64,000 bases of DNA from Laguncularia racemosa. Its lineage: Eukaryota > Streptophyta > Magnoliopsida > Myrtales > Combretaceae. The notes under the pieces were generated by a model, which was given only the letters and a program-made list of their open reading frames with translations, did no database searches and was not told the origin of the DNA. Position numbers and translations under genes: made by a program. Location: assembly GCA_037954665.1 (NCBI GenBank), contig JBBMOL010000018.1:5890001-5954000 (forward strand), written 5' to 3'. Shown one piece after another: positions 33,901 to 46,352 of the stretch (positions are counted from its first letter, which is position 1; each line of letters begins with the position of its first letter).

Positions 33901-35342
33901 TCCATTGCATAGTACTCCTATATGCCAAGCAATAAACTTGCATGGGATTCTGTCTTCAGTCATTTTCTAAATGCAAGGAATAAAATCCACATCATACCTG
34001 AATGTAATAATTTGTGCCCCCAACTATTACTGGCAAGCGATTGCGTGACAATATATCATCAATAATCTGAAATTTCAATCAAGCTGATCAATTTTCTTTT
34101 CATAACCATGAAGCAATTATCGTGACAAGTACACCATAAATCTCAAAAATCAAAATATGGTGAAGCTATAAACCATTTCAAATACCAACAAGCCAGAGAG
34201 CACGTTAAAAACTGAGAGGAGCAAAAGCTTTAACCCAAATAAGACACACGATACCCAAAAAGAGGGGTGAAATTTTTCTTGAGTAATTGCTATTTAGATC
34301 CTAAAACTTTCATTCAATATCTGAAATCATAAACCATTTCAAAGATAGAGATGTAACCTTGCTCTAGACAATATATGTGGCATGGTCACAAATAAGAACT
34401 CAATTAAAAAGCTTCTAAAGAAGTTTGAGTCATTGAATTAAAGTCAAAACAGTTTTAGAACTAGGGGTGCATTTATTTCATGGAAACATTTTCCAGACAT
34501 TTTTTTGGTATTTGTTATAATTATAATTATAATCTTAGCATTGTCAAATATTATCATAATATTATCAAGAAATTACATTTACCAATGACTTTTTACAGTG
34601 ATTGATAGTGAGAAGCAAAGGTTAGCAATAGCACTATCACAAAGAACATTAACAGAAGATTGAAAATTTGATTTCCCCTATTTCCTCTTAGTGTTTTGTT
34701 AAACATCATAATTAGTGGTCAACCACGGCTGTCACTTTCTATGGACACTTAACGCTGAAATTCATCACTATCCGCACCTCTTGAGACTATTATAGTAATA
34801 AATAATGTTTTCAGTGGAACAATCACAGCCTAAATTGAACATTTTCAAAATTAACACAATTCTACAAGAGAAAAAAAGAGGGATGTTGCTCCAACTCACG
34901 GGAATAGCAGAATCGCGAAAAGCCTTGGCGGTGAACTCCACATTAGAGCTAATCGTTCCCAATAAGTGATGAGGCACTCCTGTTTAAAGCAGCGTATAAA
35001 TAGATAATCCTCCAAATTTAAAATTCAGCACATTACACAATATCGATTTAGAAGTTTTCTTCTTTATTCTTTCTAAAGCCAGTACGCACCGTTTTGTTCG
35101 TGTATGGGGACTTTATTGGTGAGAACATCGAGTCCACGGTACACCTGCATGGAATCAGCGTTGATGATCTCCACTGGAAAGTGATGAGCCAAATGAATAG
35201 CTAGACGGGATTTTCCTGAACCGGTAGGTCCCATTATCACCACTATTCTAGGTTTTGGATTAGGCTTTTGATTTCCTTCTCCGATATTGGAAACACCATC
35301 GCTAATCCTATCTTCCTGTAGAGATTCGCTTGCCAGGTCCAT
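30906..35342 (-). CDS. IPT2: tRNA dimethylallyltransferase (tRNA isopentenyltransferase), IPT2-like
   Basis: Adds a dimethylallyl group from DMAPP to N6 of A37 in tRNAs reading UNN codons; in plants this is the source of tRNA-derived cis-zeatin. Ten exons by GT-AG sites (minus order): 35342-35090, 34979-34900, 34066-33998, 33828-33756, 33679-33552, 33027-32953, 32433-32047, 31487-31412, 31307-31144, 31019-30906; together 472 codons plus TAG, close to Arabidopsis IPT2. Visible: P-loop GPTGSGKSRLAIHLA, the substrate motif IINADSMQVYRGLDVLTNK, VGGTNYYIQA, DPVAANRVHPNN, VDAGLLNEVFNIY, GVREFEKFL, and a C-terminal C2H2 finger YICKACDQVLRGGHEWEQHK typical of the eukaryotic cytosolic type. ATG 35340-35342 leads straight into the P-loop domain after a short hydrophilic leader. 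No stops or frameshifts, all splice sites present: the one intact host gene here. A decayed partial copy lies at 62521-64000. Confidence 0.95.
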
Positions 35343-38203
35343 CGTCTGCTGGGAAGAAGAAACAGAAACCTCCGATAAATTTTGCAGCTTTTGTAGCTGA
35401 GCCAGTGTAACAAGGGTGGTTTAACCTAAACCGTTCGAGCACCTATGCTGACGAGGCCCATTTAGCCCGTCGATATACGATGGCCGTGGTTTTTGTTATA
35501 GAGAAAGAGGGCCCAAATATAACTACACAAACGGGTAGGGTCGGGTTGGCCGGCTGAAAATAGTACACTATGGCTATCTTTTCAACCGATTCAATAAATC
35601 ATTCTGGTGGAGCCGCCCGATTAAACCAAGGCTTAGATAGGCTAAATTATTAGTCAATTCATCTATTCCCCTAAAACAAACTCATACATCTTTAAATCAT
35701 TATAAAATTAATGGAAATTTAGTTTTTATTTGGTTATAATCTAAATAATAAACATTTGATTATTTATTATTTTAAATTATTTGGAAAATGTATATTTATA
35801 TTTTTGCTATGTTGATAGATTGGCCCATTTCTTCACCAACTTATGATATGCTGAGTTGGGTCGAAAAATCTTAATCAATTTACTAATGAGTTAAGACAAG
35901 TTGACTCACTTAACTCTGGCCTATCACTAAATAGTCAATTTGTACAACTTTAACCTCAATTCATAAAGGTTTAATAACATATCAATTTTAGCCTTCATTT
36001 TTTAGTTGAGTATTTATTTTATAAAAAAATAATTTATAAATACTTTTTCCTTGTTTATGTTTATAATAAAAGAAACTTTGTAAATGTTGAATACTATTAT
36101 ATTAATCTTAATAGATTGCAAAAAACTAGCGGTTTTTAACATTTGTAATTAGCAGGAAGTGGGCTAGTTGTTAGGCATGCAGCATGTCAATTCAAACATG
36201 TTACAATAGTAAATGTTTTAGTGTTTGATAACTTTCACTACTTATAAATGGGTTAAACCCATTCGGATTGATTTACAGTTATATTAAATTTATGGCTAAA
36301 ATGTCAATAGAAATAATCAAAATTATGTTAGTTATTATTATTAATGAATGATTGTATTCTAATAACTAGCAATTAAATAAAATAATCATCGAGAGCTTCC
36401 AAATCATTTGTTGCTACCCACTTGAATCCAATCACATGAGGTATGGATCACACCAAATGCTATCCAAGTCATTCATTCACAACAAATTGGATAGAGTGGT
36501 TCCTGGAAACTCTTAAAAAAATTATAAAAAAAAAAAATCGATAAATCAAAAGCAACTGTTCGGACCTTAGGGAATCCATACACACAACTCACAACTCGAC
36601 CAACCATCCATCGATTGTATTTGCAGTTGATCAACACCGGAAAAAATGGAACCAACAAATTTAAGTGATAGTTTCTCATGTAGGACATTGGGTTCGTTTA
36701 TTTGTATTTGTTGTTCTATGCTGTCTGATTTAGTAATGCATTTATATAAATTAACATCTTAACATTTTAAGGATGTAATTTTGGAGAAATTGAGAAAAAA
36801 TAATTTTAAAAGATCCAAATCCTTATATAAGCTATAGGTGGTTTGCCATGATTCTTGCTTGTTTATAGAGTAATTATTTGCTAGACTTCATAGCCCACTC
36901 CTATTTTTAAGACTTGTTTTTAAACATCTTGGATTATTAAAAGTTTATAGATGAAAAAAAATCAAAGAGTACAAGATTTCTAAACTTTGTATGCCCTTAT
37001 TAAGATGATAAAGATATGCAACGGTTCATTAGCCAAATACACTTTTTCAACAATAACAAGTTTGTACGTATTATCAATTGAAGATTTATCAATAGCGTCT
37101 TTATCGTCAAATGTAAGAATCTCTAATAGTAGTAAACTTGTCATCAAAACTACTCTTTCCAACAATGCTATTGTGGAGGATTTATCACCATAATAGATTT
37201 ATTAAAAATTCTTAAAAATCTATTGTTGTAGTATATTCATGTAGGGTTAAGGCCGAAATCAATTGATGAAATGTGACCAACCAACAACTATGGGTAGCAC
37301 AACAATTTATGATGGTGAGTGGCCACCATTATTATTAAAACAAAATGGAAAAAAAAAAAAACAAACAAATCGATGGAAAAAACCATTGTATCAAAGTTAG
37401 GTTGCACCACTCATCTAATGTCTATAACCCCATAGTTTTTTTTTTTCTTTTTTCCTTTGCAAATTTCTTTTTGGATCTTCAAGAGTAGTATCTAGGTGGT
37501 TATGGCACCCATCAATGACACCAGTTTGACCATCTAGAGCTGTAGATGCATCACAGGATCTATCTAAACTCTAAAGTGGTGTGTCGCAATCTATCAATAG
37601 TATTCATTTGTAACCTACAACACCAAAACTTGAAGATTATTCACATACATTCGCAAATTACTGCTTCTAAAAATGCTTTGAAGTAGAGACTTCCATTTAA
37701 TGATCTTACACCTCGCTAGACTAAATTGGTTTTGTCCATGCTAAATAAATGATTTGAGATGGCCCACTTTGAAGCACCAAAATTATGAAAACTTATAAGC
37801 AATTTTACTAGAGATTTGTGCATAATAAGCACATGAAAGTAGTGTCGATATCTAGAAGATTATAAATTACCACATATCTATCAAAATGATGATTATTAAT
37901 ATCGTTATTTAATTGATCTACACAATGTGAAAATGCATACTATTGATGGAGAGGTCCATGCACTTTCTTTGCAAAAGTCTAAGTAGATTATGCAAGCATT
38001 GATAACATCATCTATTTTGACTTAGTTTCTCAATCTCAGGACATCATTATAATGCATATGTCCATTATATGAATAATTATTAGCCTAAACGCACATTAAT
38101 ATAAGTATATAAAACAGGTACTAGTTCCATTTCAATATGCATCAAGTGAATTATGAATTCTTATGCAAACACTTCCAAACTTAAATCTTAGACTAAGTGA
38201 AGC
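35343..38203. other. Intergenic, upstream of IPT2; no gene seen
   Basis: The IPT2 promoter should lie in the first few hundred bases (35343-35800) but no clear TATA box can be chosen. Overlapping ORFs at 36980-37193 on both strands mirror each other and have no domain. A sequence near 37170-37250 reading TACTACAACAATAG on the minus strand slightly resembles a CACTA-type transposon end, which is not enough to call one. Confidence 0.45.
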
Positions 38204-38208
38204 ATTAC

Positions 38209-39530
38209 TGTAAAAACTCAAATTTATAAATAATTAGTTGTGTATATATATAAGTATATGTCATAAGATTCTTATTAAAATAATTAACCTAAAGCTAAGA
38301 TGGTAAATAGTTTAAAACAGTGCAAGCAAGATGGTAATTTTATGGCCTAGCTATAGAAGCGAATTTGACCTAGGTTTAACACCTTTCCCTCATGTGTGCA
38401 CCTCATAGAACCCCAGACACCCTCTATAGAAACTGAAGAGAGGAGAAGACAATCAAGTGCTACAATCCACCAATTGGTTTGAGGTGAGTAAATTGATCAA
38501 TAATGATTGATCATTGATTTTGTGTACATCGTAAATTGAAGATTAATGTATTAGGGTTCTTTATAGATCAAGGTTAATTGGTGCTACATAAAGGTCGGAA
38601 CAAGCAATTCAAGCATCTCAATCACAATCTGAGTCAAATAAGTTTACCAATTCGTGTACTATATTGGAAATTCATATTAGATAGATCAATTAGGTTAAAT
38701 CTATTAGAAATTGGACCTAGGGATAGATTCTCGAAGAGGAGAAAATGAAATTTGGTGATGAATAGTGGCCTACACGGCTAAGTACACGCTTGTGTACCTT
38801 CCTATGCTAAAATACAAAGTGTATAGTAAGGTACACGGTCATAAACACATTTGTGTACATGAGTGTGTCAAGTTATAAGATCCAAGAATGGTATACGACC
38901 TTTGGCATGGTTGTATACTAGACCGTGTAGAATTGTCCGAAGTACACAACCTCTAGTACGGTTGTGTATTGTACTGTGTCAACTTACATAGCCTCTAACA
39001 TAGTCGTATTGAGTTGAAACGTGTTCTTTCGTGTTGCTTTATTGAAGTAAGTTCCTAAAGTGTATGTATTTGGAATTACATATAGGTTTGAAGGTTTTGT
39101 GTGGCTATAGAAGTGTGAGGCATCAAGTATTATGACTTAGGTATGTGTATAGCTTATGTGTTGGCTTGTGTTTGTTAGTTAGAAATGTGTGTGGGCTAAT
39201 AACGTTAAATTATAAATGGGACTATTTGTGCATGTGGTTGTAAATTGCTGGGTCTAAGAAACTGAGTATGGGTTGGTGTTCTTTGAGGTGGCACTCCGAT
39301 GATTGTTATATGATGTTGTCCTTAGTGGAATTGTGTACTGAAATGATTCGGGATGTATGTGTAAGGTTGTGATGTGGAAGGATATTATGTAAGTGATTGT
39401 GGAAGATTGTTATGCAAGAATTAAAAGGTTGAAAGGATTCACGGTATCACAGATAGTGGGAATATCTACTATCATATATGTATTATTATTATGTATGATA
39501 ATAGACTCATGGACAAAGAAAAATACCTTT

Positions 39531-39584
<54 letters not shown>

Positions 39585-40235
39585 CTTGCGGAAGGAATGT
39601 GAAAGAATATTGTAAAAGTTATGTATGACAGTGTTTATGATGTGATTTTGTATTAGCTAAAGGTTGGGAAAGATAAAATAAATAAACAAATTGTGTATGA
39701 ATATTATGTCGCATCATGCATGTATTATTGCTTCTGTCATGGCATACATATGTGTTTGTAGGTATATAGTGCTAGGCAATAGCTCACCCCTCGTAGGACC
39801 CTTTTTTAGTTGCAAGTGCCACATGAGATATTGTAAAGTATGATAAGACCCTAGTAGAGACTAATTAGGATATTGAGGAAAATGTGGAATACGTGTACTA
39901 TGATAAGTAATATCTCAATGAGGAGAAAGGAGAATATTGAATATTTTGTAATTGTATTTTTTACTATAATGTTATTTAAGTTTTTGAAAGTTTTTACTGT
40001 ATTTAATTGAGGAGATTAAATAGGAATTATGTTTTGAGAATACATATTTCCTTTAAAAGTTGTTGTAGTGTTGGAGTTTATAAATGCTTCCACTGTAGTA
40101 ATTTAAGAAGTTAATTATCATATTGAGTACTTAAAGGTTAATGTTTAGATAATTGTAGTGTTTGAGCCTTGGCATGTTTTCATGTAATGAGGACACCTAG
40201 TGGGCTATAGTGTTCTTGAGTTCTAGGGTGTTACA
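38209..40235 (+). repeat. Element 3 5' LTR
   Basis: 2027 bp. Contains an array of ACACGG/CGTGT-type repeats at 38770-39025 and an (AT)24 tract at 39535-39582; the partner LTR has only (AT)6 at that site, which explains nearly all of the length difference. Confidence 0.9.
39535..39582. repeat. (AT)24 microsatellite inside the LTR
   Basis: Uninterrupted AT repeat. The paralogous site in the 3' LTR (45203-45214) is (AT)6, so expansion happened after insertion. Confidence 0.95.
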
Positions 40236-40242
40236 GCTTAAG

Positions 40243-40254
40243 TGGTATCAAAGC
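40243..40254 (+). other. Element 3 primer-binding site
   Basis: TGGTATCAAAGC, seven bases after the LTR; one mismatch to the initiator-Met site. The spacer GCTTAAG is typical of Tekay-type elements. Confidence 0.75.
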
Positions 40255-40429
40255 TTAGGTTTGATGATCCTTAGAACTAAGTGATGATAAATAGGAATAA
40301 GTTTCAAATAGTAGAAAGTAAGTTGTGATCTTTAGATGAATTAGGTGTTGAATCTGTAATATGATGATACATGATGAGAGTGAGCAATGAATGGGACTAA
40401 CAATTGTGAGCTAGAAGTAATGCTCCTAG

Positions 40430-40960
40430 TAACCAAATGCCACCTGGACCTCCTCAACATAGATAAAGAGGAAATGAGGACACTACTGCATAGATGCGAG
40501 AGGCCATTAATACTCTAGCAAGAGTGATGGTACAATAGCAACAAAAAATACAAGAGTTACATTTACTAAATGTGACACAAGCGTAAATGATGGGGGAAAT
40601 TGGAGAGAGGCTTGTTGGGCAAGTGAGTTCAGACCATTTTATCAGGATGGTTCAAGAGTTCAAACCTAAGGTAAATGATCCACTAGATGCTAAGTAATGG
40701 GTTGATGAGTTGGAAAAGATGTTGAGGCACTGGGAATTCCTAATGATAAGAAAGTAACATATGTTGTCTATCTGTTGAGAGGCTCGACTTTTGAATGGTG
40801 ATCGAGTGTTTCCAAACTTAACCCAAGAGTAATCACATGGAAAAGGTTTAAGGAAATGTTGTATGAGCAATACTTCCCATGTAACATAAGGGGAACAATT
40901 TAGTTTTCAATTAGAAGCACATAGGCTAACTAGGCTTCTAACATATGAATTGTGGGGTTA
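40430..40960 (+). pseudogene. Element 3 gag remnant
   Basis: Broken frames keep the Gag pattern: FIRMVQEFKPKVNDPLDAK, WVDELEKMLRHWEF and, in shifted frames, the block around the following Trp-rich motif. Many stops and frameshifts. The frame then jumps to sequence that in Tekay elements lies before the RT, with no zinc knuckle or protease between. Confidence 0.65.
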
Positions 40961-40964
40961 GAGT

Positions 40965-42310
40965 ATGATGGCTTCAATAGCAATTGAGGCTAAAGATGTG
41001 ATGAAAATTGATCAAGTAAAGGTAATGAAGAAGTTTACTAAAGTACTCTTGGATGAATTACTAAATTTACCCTTAGCAAGGGAGATTAAACTTAGCATTG
41101 ATGTAGTGCTTGGTATGGCTCACATATCAAAAGCCTTGTACCAAATTGCACTTACAAAACTAAAAAAATTGAAGAATTAGATACAAAAATTGTTGGACAA
41201 AAAGTTCATCAAACTAAGTGTCTTACTTTAGGGTGCACCTATATTGTTTGTAAAGAAAAAAGATAACTGTATGTGGTTATGTATAAATTTTCAAGAATTG
41301 AATAGGGTTACCATTAAAAAATAAGTACCACCTCCTAAGAATTGGTGACTTATTTGATTAATTGTAAGGAGCCCAAGTTTTCTCAAAAATATACTAGATA
41401 TGGGTATTATTAGTTTCAAGTAAGCCATTTGGACTCATAAATGCACCAGAATCCTTCATGGACTTAATGAACTAGATATTGAGGGAATACTTAGACAAGT
41501 TTATCATCATATTCATATATGACATTCTAATATACTCTAGAAGCGAGGAAGGTCATGAGTAGCACTTAAGGATAATGTTGAGTAGACTGTAGGCAGAGAA
41601 GCTACAAGCCAAAATTAAGAAGTGTAACTTCTTGTTAAAGTAGGTAAACTTTTTACGACGTGATTAGTAAAGATAGGTTAGTTATAGATCTTGAGAAGAT
41701 CAAGATTGTGAATAAATAGCCTAGGTCGAAGACCTTAACAAAAATTAGAAGCTTCTTAAGGTTAATAAGATAGTATAAAAGATTTGTAAAAGGGTTCTTT
41801 GAGTTGGCAACCCTTTAACCAAGTTAACCTAAAAAGGGATAAAGTTTGTATGGGACAACTGATGTGAAGCAAGCTTCACAGCATTGAAAGAAAGATTAAC
41901 TTCCACACTAATGCTTACCTTACTAATCAAAGGTAAAGAATTTATGATGTACAGTGATGCATTCATTTAAGGGCTCAAATGTGTATTGATGTAGAATGAT
42001 AGGGTAATTGCATATGCATCTAAACAGTTGAAGCCCTATGAAAAGAACTACCCAACACATGATCTAGAATTAGCAGTTGTGGTGTTTGCACTCAAATTGT
42101 AGAGACATTACTTGTATAGGGAGAAGTGCAGAATATTTATATATCACAAAAAGCCTTAAGTACCTCTTTACTTAGAAAGACCTAAATATAAAGTAGACTC
42201 TGGCTAGAGTTGATAAAGGATTATGATTTAGACATTCAGTACCATCCAAGGAAGGCAAACGTAGTTGCTGATGCATTCAATAGGAAGAAGCATAGTAATC
42301 CAGTGACTTT
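40965..42310 (+). pseudogene. Element 3 reverse transcriptase / RNase H remnant
   Basis: The open stretch 40965-41180 carries LLDELLNLPLAREIKLSIDVVLGMAHISKALYQ, the lead-in to gypsy RT. Further RT blocks follow in broken frames (KPFGLINAP near 41430, then IIIFIYDILIYSRSEE at 41505-41550). The catalytic pair expected as DD reads YD at 41518-41523. RNase H traces: MMYSDAF near 41950 and IAYASKQLKPYEKNYPTHDLELAVVVFAL near 42010-42090. Non-functional. Confidence 0.75.
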
Positions 42311-42559
42311 GATCACAACTTAGAAGAATATATTGGAATATATGCAGAAATTAAATCTGGAGATTGTGACTCAAGAATTTGTTGCCACCTTATGCATACA
42401 ACCAGCACTAATAGATAGAATAAAAGTTGCATAAATTGATGATATGGGGATATAGGAAATCAAGAAAAGAATAGAAGAGGGAAGAGTTGTAGAATTTAAT
42501 GAAGATGAAGAGAGGGTGTTAAGTTATGGTCACGGGTTATGTGTGTCAAGTATAGATGA

Positions 42560-43862
42560 ACTAAAATATTGAACGAAGCACATTATTCAAAGCACTCCAT
42601 TCACCTTGGAAGTACCAAGATGTATAAAAATTTGAAGAGCTATTATTGGTGAAAGAATATAAGGAGAGAAATTGCTAATTATGTATCGAAGTGCTTGATA
42701 TGCCAATAGATAAAGATAGAACACCAAAGACCAGCTGACATGTTACAGCCTTTACACATGCTAGAGTAGAAATAGAAATATGTGACCACAAACTTTGTCA
42801 TAGCATTACCCAAATCTATAACTAAGTTAGACATCGTATAAGTAATTGTAGACTAACTTATAAAATCAACTCACTTTATACCAAAAAGTATTGGGTATAA
42901 ACTTGAAAAACTAGCACAAATCTACATCAAAGAGATTATAAGGTTGCATAGGGTACTGGTCTCCATAGTGTCAGATAGAGATACTAGATTTGTGGAATGA
43001 TTTTGAAATGGTCCACATAATACTCTAGGGATAAAGTTACAATTCAATACGACTTTTCACCTATAAACGAATGGTCAGTTAGAGCGAACTATTTAGATAT
43101 TGGAGGACATGTTAAGGGTGTGTGCATTGGACTTTGGTGGAAATTGGGATGAACATCTGCCTTTAGTAGAGTTTGCTTACAATAATAGTTACGAAGCTAC
43201 CATCTAAATGGCACCATATGAAGCATTGTATGGGATAAAGTGTTGATTGCCTTTGCATTGGGATGATGTGAGTGAGAAACAAATATTGGGACTTGATTTG
43301 ATACAAGATGCAGTTGACAAAGTTAAATTGATTCAATAGATAATGCAGTCCGCCCAAAGCCATCAAAAGTCATATGCAAACAAGAGGAGATGCCCATTTG
43401 AGTTCCAAGTGGTAGATCATGTGTTACTAAAGATCTCACTTACAAAGGGGGTGATAAGGTTTGGACTAAGGGGGAAATTGAACTCTAAATTTATGGGACC
43501 CTTTGAAATCTTAGAAAGAATTGAATCGGTAGCATACAGACTAGCATTACCACTAAATTTGGCTAGGATACATAATGTATCCCACATTTCCATGCTTAGG
43601 AAGTATGTACCTAACCTAGATTAGATCATTGCATTGGAACCTCTGCAAGTGTAGCTAAACCTCACGATAGTGGAGAGACCTATTAGAATTGTGGATACTA
43701 AAGAGCAAATGTTAAGAAGACGGGTTATCAAATATGTCAAGGTGCAATGAAGCAACCATACAAAAAGAGAAGCAACTTGGGAATTAGAAAAGAAGATGAG
43801 AAGAAGATACCCAAAACCCTTAATAATCCATATAATTTCTGAAGATGAAAGAAAATTCTTGT
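42560..43862 (+). pseudogene. Element 3 integrase with chromodomain, decayed
   Basis: Starts with the HHCC zinc region (HSIHLGSTKMYKNLKSYYWW, then CLICQ), then a core with SIVSDRDTRF near 42960 and TNGQLERTI near 43065. Next come VEFAYNNSYEATI and the open stretch 43343-43624 containing the GPY/F-type module FMGPFEILERIESVAYRLALP and IHNVSHISMLRKYVP. The tail at 43730-43800 reads KYVKVQ-stop-SNHTKREATWELE, a chromodomain of the chromovirus type. Multiple stops. Confidence 0.82.
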
Positions 43863-43875
43863 AAGGGGGTGAGAA
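43863..43875 (+). other. Element 3 polypurine tract
   Basis: AAGGGGGTGAGAA just before the mutated LTR start. Confidence 0.75.
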
Positions 43876-45865
43876 TATAAATACTTGAATTTATAAATAA
43901 TTAGTTATGTATATATATAAGTATATGTCATAATATTCTTATTAAAATAATTAACCTAAGGCTAAGATGGTAAATAGTTTAATGCAGTGGAGGCAAGATG
44001 GTGATTTTGTAGCTTAGGTATAAAAACAAATTTGACCTGGGGTTAACACTTTTCCCTCATTTGTGCAACGCATAGAACCCTAGACACCCTTTGTAGAAAC
44101 CGAAGAGAGGAGAAGACAATCAAGTGCTCCTATCCACCAATTGGTTGGAGGTGAGTAAATTGATCAATAATGATTGATTGTTGATTTTGTGTACATTGTA
44201 AATTAAAGATTAATGTATTAAGATTCTTTATAGATCAAGGTTAATCAATGCTACACAAGGGTCAGAACAAGTGATTCAAGCATCTTAATCACAATCTAAG
44301 TCAAGTAAGTTTACCAATTCGTATATTACATTCGAAATTCATATTAGATATATCAATTAGGTTAAATCTATTAGAAATCGAACTTAGGGGTCAATTTTCG
44401 AAGAGGAGAAAATGAAATTTAGGGATGAACAATGACCTACACAGCCAGATACATGCCTATGTAACTTCTTGTGCTAAAATATGAAGTGTACAATAAGGTA
44501 TACGATCACGGACATGCTCATGTACATAGGCGTGTCAAGTTATAAGATCCTAGAAGGGTACACGACCTTTAGCATGGTTGTGTATTGGACTATGTAGAAT
44601 TGCCCAAAGTATATGGCCTCTGGCACGGTCATGTATTGTACCGTGTCAACTTACACAACCTCTAACATAACCGTGTTGAGTTAAAACGTGTTTCTTTCGT
44701 GTTGCTTTATTGAAATAAGTTCCTAAAGTGTATGTATTTGGAATTACATATAGGTTAGAAGGATCTATGAGGCTATAGAAATGTGAGGGATCAAGTATTA
44801 TGATTCAAGTACATGTATACCCTATGTGTTGGCTTATGTTTGTTAATCAGAAATGTGTGTGGGCTAATAACGTTAAATTATGAATGGGATTGTTTGTGCA
44901 TGTGATTGTAAATTGCTGGGTCTGAGAAACTAAGTGTGGGTTTTTGTTCTTCGAGGTGGCGCTTCGATGATTGTTATGTGATGTTGTCCTTAGTGGAGTT
45001 GTGTACCAAAATGATTCAGGATGTATGTGGAAGGTTGTGATGTGGAAAGATATTGTGTGAGTGATTGTAGAAGGTGGTTGTGCGAGAATTGAAAGGTTGA
45101 AAGGACTCATAGACTCATGGATAGAGGGAATATCCACCATCATATATGTATTATTATTATATATGATAATAGACTTATAAACAAAGAGGAATACCATTTG
45201 TCATATATATATATTGTTTGTGAAAGAATTGTAAAAGGATGTTGTGAAAGTTATGTGTAGCGATGTTTATAATGTGATTATGTATTGACTAAAGGTTGTG
45301 AAAGATAAAAAAAAAAAAAATTATGTATGAATATTGTGTTGCATCATGCACGTATTATTGCTTCTATCATGGCATGCATACGTGTTTGTAAGTATATATA
45401 GTGTTGGGCAATAGCTCATCCCTCATGAGACCCTTTTTTAGTTGTAGGTGCCATAGGAGAAATTGTAGAATATGATGAGACCCTAGCACAAACTAATCAG
45501 GATACCGAGAAAAATATGGAATATATGGACTATGATAAGTAGTATCCTGATGAACAGAAAGGAGAATATTAAATATTTTGTAATTATAATTTTGATTATT
45601 ATGTTATTTAAGTTTTTGAAAACTTCTACTATATTTAATTCAGGAAATTGAATAGGAATTACGTTTTGAGGATATATATTTCCTTCAAAAGTTGTTATAG
45701 TGTTGGAGTCTATGAATGTTTCCGTTGTAGTAATTTGACAAGTTAATTATCATATTGAATATTTGAATGTTAAGTTTAGAGAATTATAGTGTGTGAGTCT
45801 TGGTGTGTCTTATGTAATGAGGGCATGTGGTTGGTCGTGGCGTTCCCAGATTATGGGGTGTTACA
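43876..45865 (+). repeat. Element 3 3' LTR
   Basis: 1990 bp, aligned to the 5' LTR throughout. The terminal TG has become TA. It carries the decayed ACACGG/CGTGT array at 44431-44703 and ends TTACA next to ATTAA. Confidence 0.88.
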
Positions 45866-45906
45866 ATTAAAATCTCAAATTCAGAAATGTAGTATTAATT
45901 GGGGAA

Positions 45907-46352
45907 ATGAGGAAGGCTGCAGACGGGCCTATATTTGAATCTATCTTCAACTTTTTGATGGATTTCACCAAGAAGGCTGAGGCCATAGCTCCTGAGCAAT
46001 GGCTAGAAGATGAGATCATTTTTAGAGAACTTCATGCCGACAAAAAGAAGATTTCCTGGTGAAATGTTTCCAGGGATTCATGAGCAAGCTTCCTGAAAAA
46101 TCTCAAATCACCGTGAATGCCAGGATGAAGAGGAAGAGGTCAGGCGGACAAGAGGAAGTGGCAGACATTCCCCATAGGATGAATAGAAGAAGTTATTGTC
46201 CAACTGAAAACCTCACTGATGTTATATATGAAACCGATCCTGGGCTTTCTGATTATCGCTTCAATGTGAGAGGATCGAGGGTTCTGAGAGACACAGACGC
46301 TCAAGGAAGTCAAGGGAACCAAGGAAGTAATGGAAATGGAAGCCAGATCTAG
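45907..46352 (+). pseudogene. Unrecognised coding-like fragment, frameshifted
   Basis: Two adjoining frames with gene-like composition. First ATG 45907 to TGA 46063 (GPIFESIFNFLMDFTKKAEA, APEQWLEDEIIF). Then from 46059 in another frame to TAG 46352 (CFQGFMSKLPEKSQITVNAR, KRKRSGGQEEVADIP, YETDPGLSDYRFNVRGSR and a Gln/Gly/Ser/Asn-rich end). The frames meet at KKISW / VKCFQGF, so one base change would join them. I do not recognise the family. It begins 40 bases after element 3, so any upstream part may have been separated by that insertion; I found no matching exon on the far side. It could be the last exon of a host gene or a retroelement ORF end. Confidence 0.4.

Larger units (their letters stand above)
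38209..45865 (+). mobile_element. Element 3: old Tekay/Del-like chromovirus
   Basis: LTRs 38209-40235 (2027 bp) and 43876-45865 (1990 bp) flank a 3.6-kb remnant. Ends are TGTAAAAACTC...TTACA; the 3' LTR start has mutated to TATAAATACTT. Flanks ATTAC and ATTAA would be a 5-bp target duplication with one later change. PBS at 40243 and polypurine tract at 43863-43875 fit. Integrase tail plus chromodomain and the 2-kb LTRs indicate the Tekay/Del chromovirus lineage. LTR divergence is high (about one difference per 7-8 bases in the stretch 39710-39960 against its partner), so this is much older than elements 1 and 2. Gag is followed almost at once by pre-RT sequence, so the protease region has been deleted. 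Confidence 0.9.

Noticed and set aside
36980..37193. Overlapping 61- and 68-aa ORFs on opposite strands
   Set aside because: No domain, mirror images of one AT-rich stretch; a weak CACTA-end likeness nearby is not sufficient.
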